From positions 1-64,000 of the forward strand of contig JAALKD010000001.1 of NCBI GenBank assembly GCA_011088215.1: 64,000 nucleotides of DNA. The letters are read 5' to 3'. The translations under genes and the position numbers were made by a program. Numbering within the stretch: the stretch's first letter is position 1; each line of letters begins with the position of its first letter. Of this stretch, positions 62,439-64,000 are shown piece by piece. Origin of the DNA: Sphingomonadales bacterium (GTDB lineage: Bacteria > Pseudomonadota > Alphaproteobacteria > Sphingomonadales > Kordiimonadaceae). The notes beneath the pieces were generated by a model, which saw only the letters and a list, made by a program, of their open reading frames with translations, did no database searches and had not been told where the DNA came from.

Positions 62439-64000
62439 GTGTCAAATATTGTTAGCGACTTCGGCATTCTGAATTGGTCTATCATCTTTATGTATTTGAT
62501 TGGCAACCTGCTACTTGGCTGGATTATGAGTAAGAGAGTAAGCAGCGCAGAAGATTATTATCTTGGTGACCGTTCTGCACCTTGGTGGGCGATTGGTATT
62601 TCCGTAGTCGCAACATACGTTAGCGCCTTGTCCTTTCTTGGTGGCCCCGCGTGGGCATATGGTGACGGCATGGCAGCCCTCGCCATTCATGTGAACTATT
62701 CAATCGTAATTTTTGTTTGCATCGTCTTTTTCATTCCGTTTTTTTACAATAGCGGCGTTGCTTCAATTTATGAATATCTCGAACGCCGGTTCGGCGTGGC
62801 ATCCCGCGCCGTGATGGGCATCACCTTCATGTTCACCATGGCGATTGGCGCAGCTTCTATCCTCACAGCAACAGCGATAGTCGTGACATTTGTAACCGGA
62901 ATGAGTACCGCCTCGGCGATCCTGTTAATGACGAGTATCGTGCTTGTTTACACCCTGATGGGGGGCATGAACGCTGTTATTTGGACCGATGTATTGCAGG
63001 GCATAATCTTGCTTGCGGGTGCTGGCATAATTTTGATGTATTTGCTTGGAGAGGTTAGCCCCATTGGTGGGGCGCTGACCTTTCTGCAAGAAAACGGGAA
63101 ACTAAACCCGATCAATACAGATTTGGACTTTTCAATCCCGCCGACAATCTGGGCAGGGGTATTTGCCATGACTTTGTACCATATCACTGTATATGGTGCC
63201 AATCAGTTCATGGTTCAGCGCGCCCTGGCAGCGAAGACAATTGGCGACGCCAAAAAGTCCTATATGATGATGGGGTTTGCGGCATTCTTCCTTTATTTCA
63301 TTTTCTTTTTTATTGGTGCTCTTCTCTACGTGCACTTCGAAGGCAAACCGTTTGCACAGCCCAACGAAATCATTTTGGTATTTGCAGAAAGCTTGGCAAT
63401 TCCTGGTCTGATGGGGATCTTGGGTGCTGCAATATTATCAGCTTCCATGTCATCCACATCGTCAGCTTTCAATTCACTAGCTACCATCTCGGTGACTGAT
63501 TTTTATCAGATGTTCTATAAAAAAGATGCTGACGAACAGCACTATCTGAAGGCCTCCCGTATTTTCACCGTTATCTGGGCTGTGGCCGTTATCCCATTGG
63601 CTATCGCCTTTGCGTCCAGCAAAGGGTCCATTCTCGAGATCATGTCTTCCGTTGGGTCGTATGTTATCGGCGCAAAACTCGCCATGTTCGGGATGGGTTT
63701 CTTTTCCAAACATGCGACTGAACGCGGTTTGCTAATCGGTGTCGCTGCTGGTTTGATTGGCTTAATGTTTATCGTTCCCATCGATCAGTTAAAGCCGATA
63801 GTAGACCCGCTTTGGGCGGCAGCTGGTGCAGAACGCCCGGTAATCGCTTGGCCTTGGTTTGCTGTTATCGGTGCCACAATAAACATTGTCGTAGCTTGGT
63901 GTGCCAGCGTTGTATCAACTGGTTTTCAAAGCGCTTGGCACGAACATAGTGTTCCCGGCCAACTTAGAAAGTTTCGGGAAGAAAACCTCAACACAAAACC
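62439..64000 (+). CDS. Sodium:solute symporter (SSS family), cut by the window end
   Basis: Starts with GTG at 62439 after AGGGGAAGTG, and is still open at 64000 (520 codons). SSS family: SKRVSSAEDYYLGDRSAPWW, TYVSALSFLGGPAWAYGDG, TLMGGMNAVIWTDVLQG and AASMSSTSSAFNSLATISVTD, the sodium-site helix (as AILSASMSSTSSAFNSL). About 13 membrane segments are visible. It presumably imports the compound degraded by the surrounding genes, since its promoter carries the same operator. The C-terminus lies outside the window. It is a distant paralogue of the symporter at 8.6 kb. Confidence 0.9.
   Translation, partial: MSNIVSDFGILNWSIIFMYLIGNLLLGWIMSKRVSSAEDYYLGDRSAPWWAIGISVVATYVSALSFLGGPAWAYGDGMAALAIHVNYSIVIFVCIVFFIPFFYNSGVASIYEYLERRFGVASRAVMGITFMFTMAIGAASILTATAIVVTFVTGMSTASAILLMTSIVLVYTLMGGMNAVIWTDVLQGIILLAGAGIILMYLLGEVSPIGGALTFLQENGKLNPINTDLDFSIPPTIWAGVFAMTLYHITVYGANQFMVQRALAAKTIGDAKKSYMMMGFAAFFLYFIFFFIGALLYVHFEGKPFAQPNEIILVFAESLAIPGLMGILGAAILSASMSSTSSAFNSLATISVTDFYQMFYKKDADEQHYLKASRIFTVIWAVAVIPLAIAFASSKGSILEIMSSVGSYVIGAKLAMFGMGFFSKHATERGLLIGVAAGLIGLMFIVPIDQLKPIVDPLWAAAGAERPVIAWPWFAVIGATINIVVAWCASVVSTGFQSAWHEHSVPGQLRKFREENLNTK

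Overview
The window looks like part of the chromosome of a free-living, probably marine alphaproteobacterium. The grounds are a perfect GTTC-N7-GTTC LexA box (the alphaproteobacterial type) in front of an imuA-imuB-dnaE2 mutagenesis cassette, an alphaproteobacterial-looking initiator tRNA remnant, and a narK1-narK2-narGHJI respiratory nitrate operon. The order (Kordiimonadales or a relative) is a guess. No phage, CRISPR array or rRNA was seen.

Layout. (1) 1-11.0 kb: a secreted M1-type peptidase with a DUF6702 partner, then genes that fit recovery of cell-wall amino sugars: MurQ etherase next to an FAD-linked D-2-hydroxyacid (D-lactate-type) dehydrogenase, an FtsX/MacB-type permease, a sodium symporter and a BadF/NagK-type sugar kinase. 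(2) 11.2-20.4 kb: mixed metabolism, with a cupin, a branched-chain aminotransferase, an Lrp regulator, an atypical SDR, a beta-carbonic anhydrase, OmpW, a Tat-exported SDR, a Baeyer-Villiger-type monooxygenase, an unknown membrane-anchored protein and a porin. (3) 20.5-34.5 kb: a nitrate respiration island. The minus-strand operon runs narK1-narK2-narG-narH-narJ-narI, then a PpiC-like protein lacking its rotamase domain, then a second carbonic anhydrase. Divergent from it are a fused NIT-Crp/Fnr regulator and moaA, the latter behind a Fnr-type box and a molybdenum-cofactor riboswitch. Three Fnr-type boxes tie the porin, narK1/regulator and moaA promoters together. (4) 34.6-40.2 kb: the SOS mutasome imuA-imuB-dnaE2. 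(5) 40.3-46.8 kb: an AT-rich island between 3' halves of two different tRNA genes. It carries two glycosyltransferase pairs, an IS3 remnant and the C-terminal remnant of a serine recombinase. (6) 46.9-64 kb: a catabolic region governed by one LacI-type repressor. It holds a sulfatase, three NTF2/SnoaL-like proteins, a bicupin, an RraA-type and an HpcH-type aldolase, an amidohydrolase, a MetE-like zinc protein, two alpha/beta hydrolases, a HisD-like dehydrogenase, an SDR and a sodium symporter. Copies of one palindrome (TTGCATTCGAATGCAA and variants) lie in front of every transcription unit except where genes overlap.

Four otherwise well-conserved genes are broken in this sequence: narG (two frameshifts), narK1 (in-frame TAA), dnaE2 (in-frame TAA) and an SDR (one frameshift). 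Some breaks are single-base losses in short homopolymers, so sequencing or assembly error must be excluded before calling them pseudogenes. The most novel items are the NIT-Crp/Fnr fusion with a C-terminal four-cysteine cluster and its local regulon, the rotamase-less PpiC-like protein, and the LacI-controlled cluster of unknown substrate.
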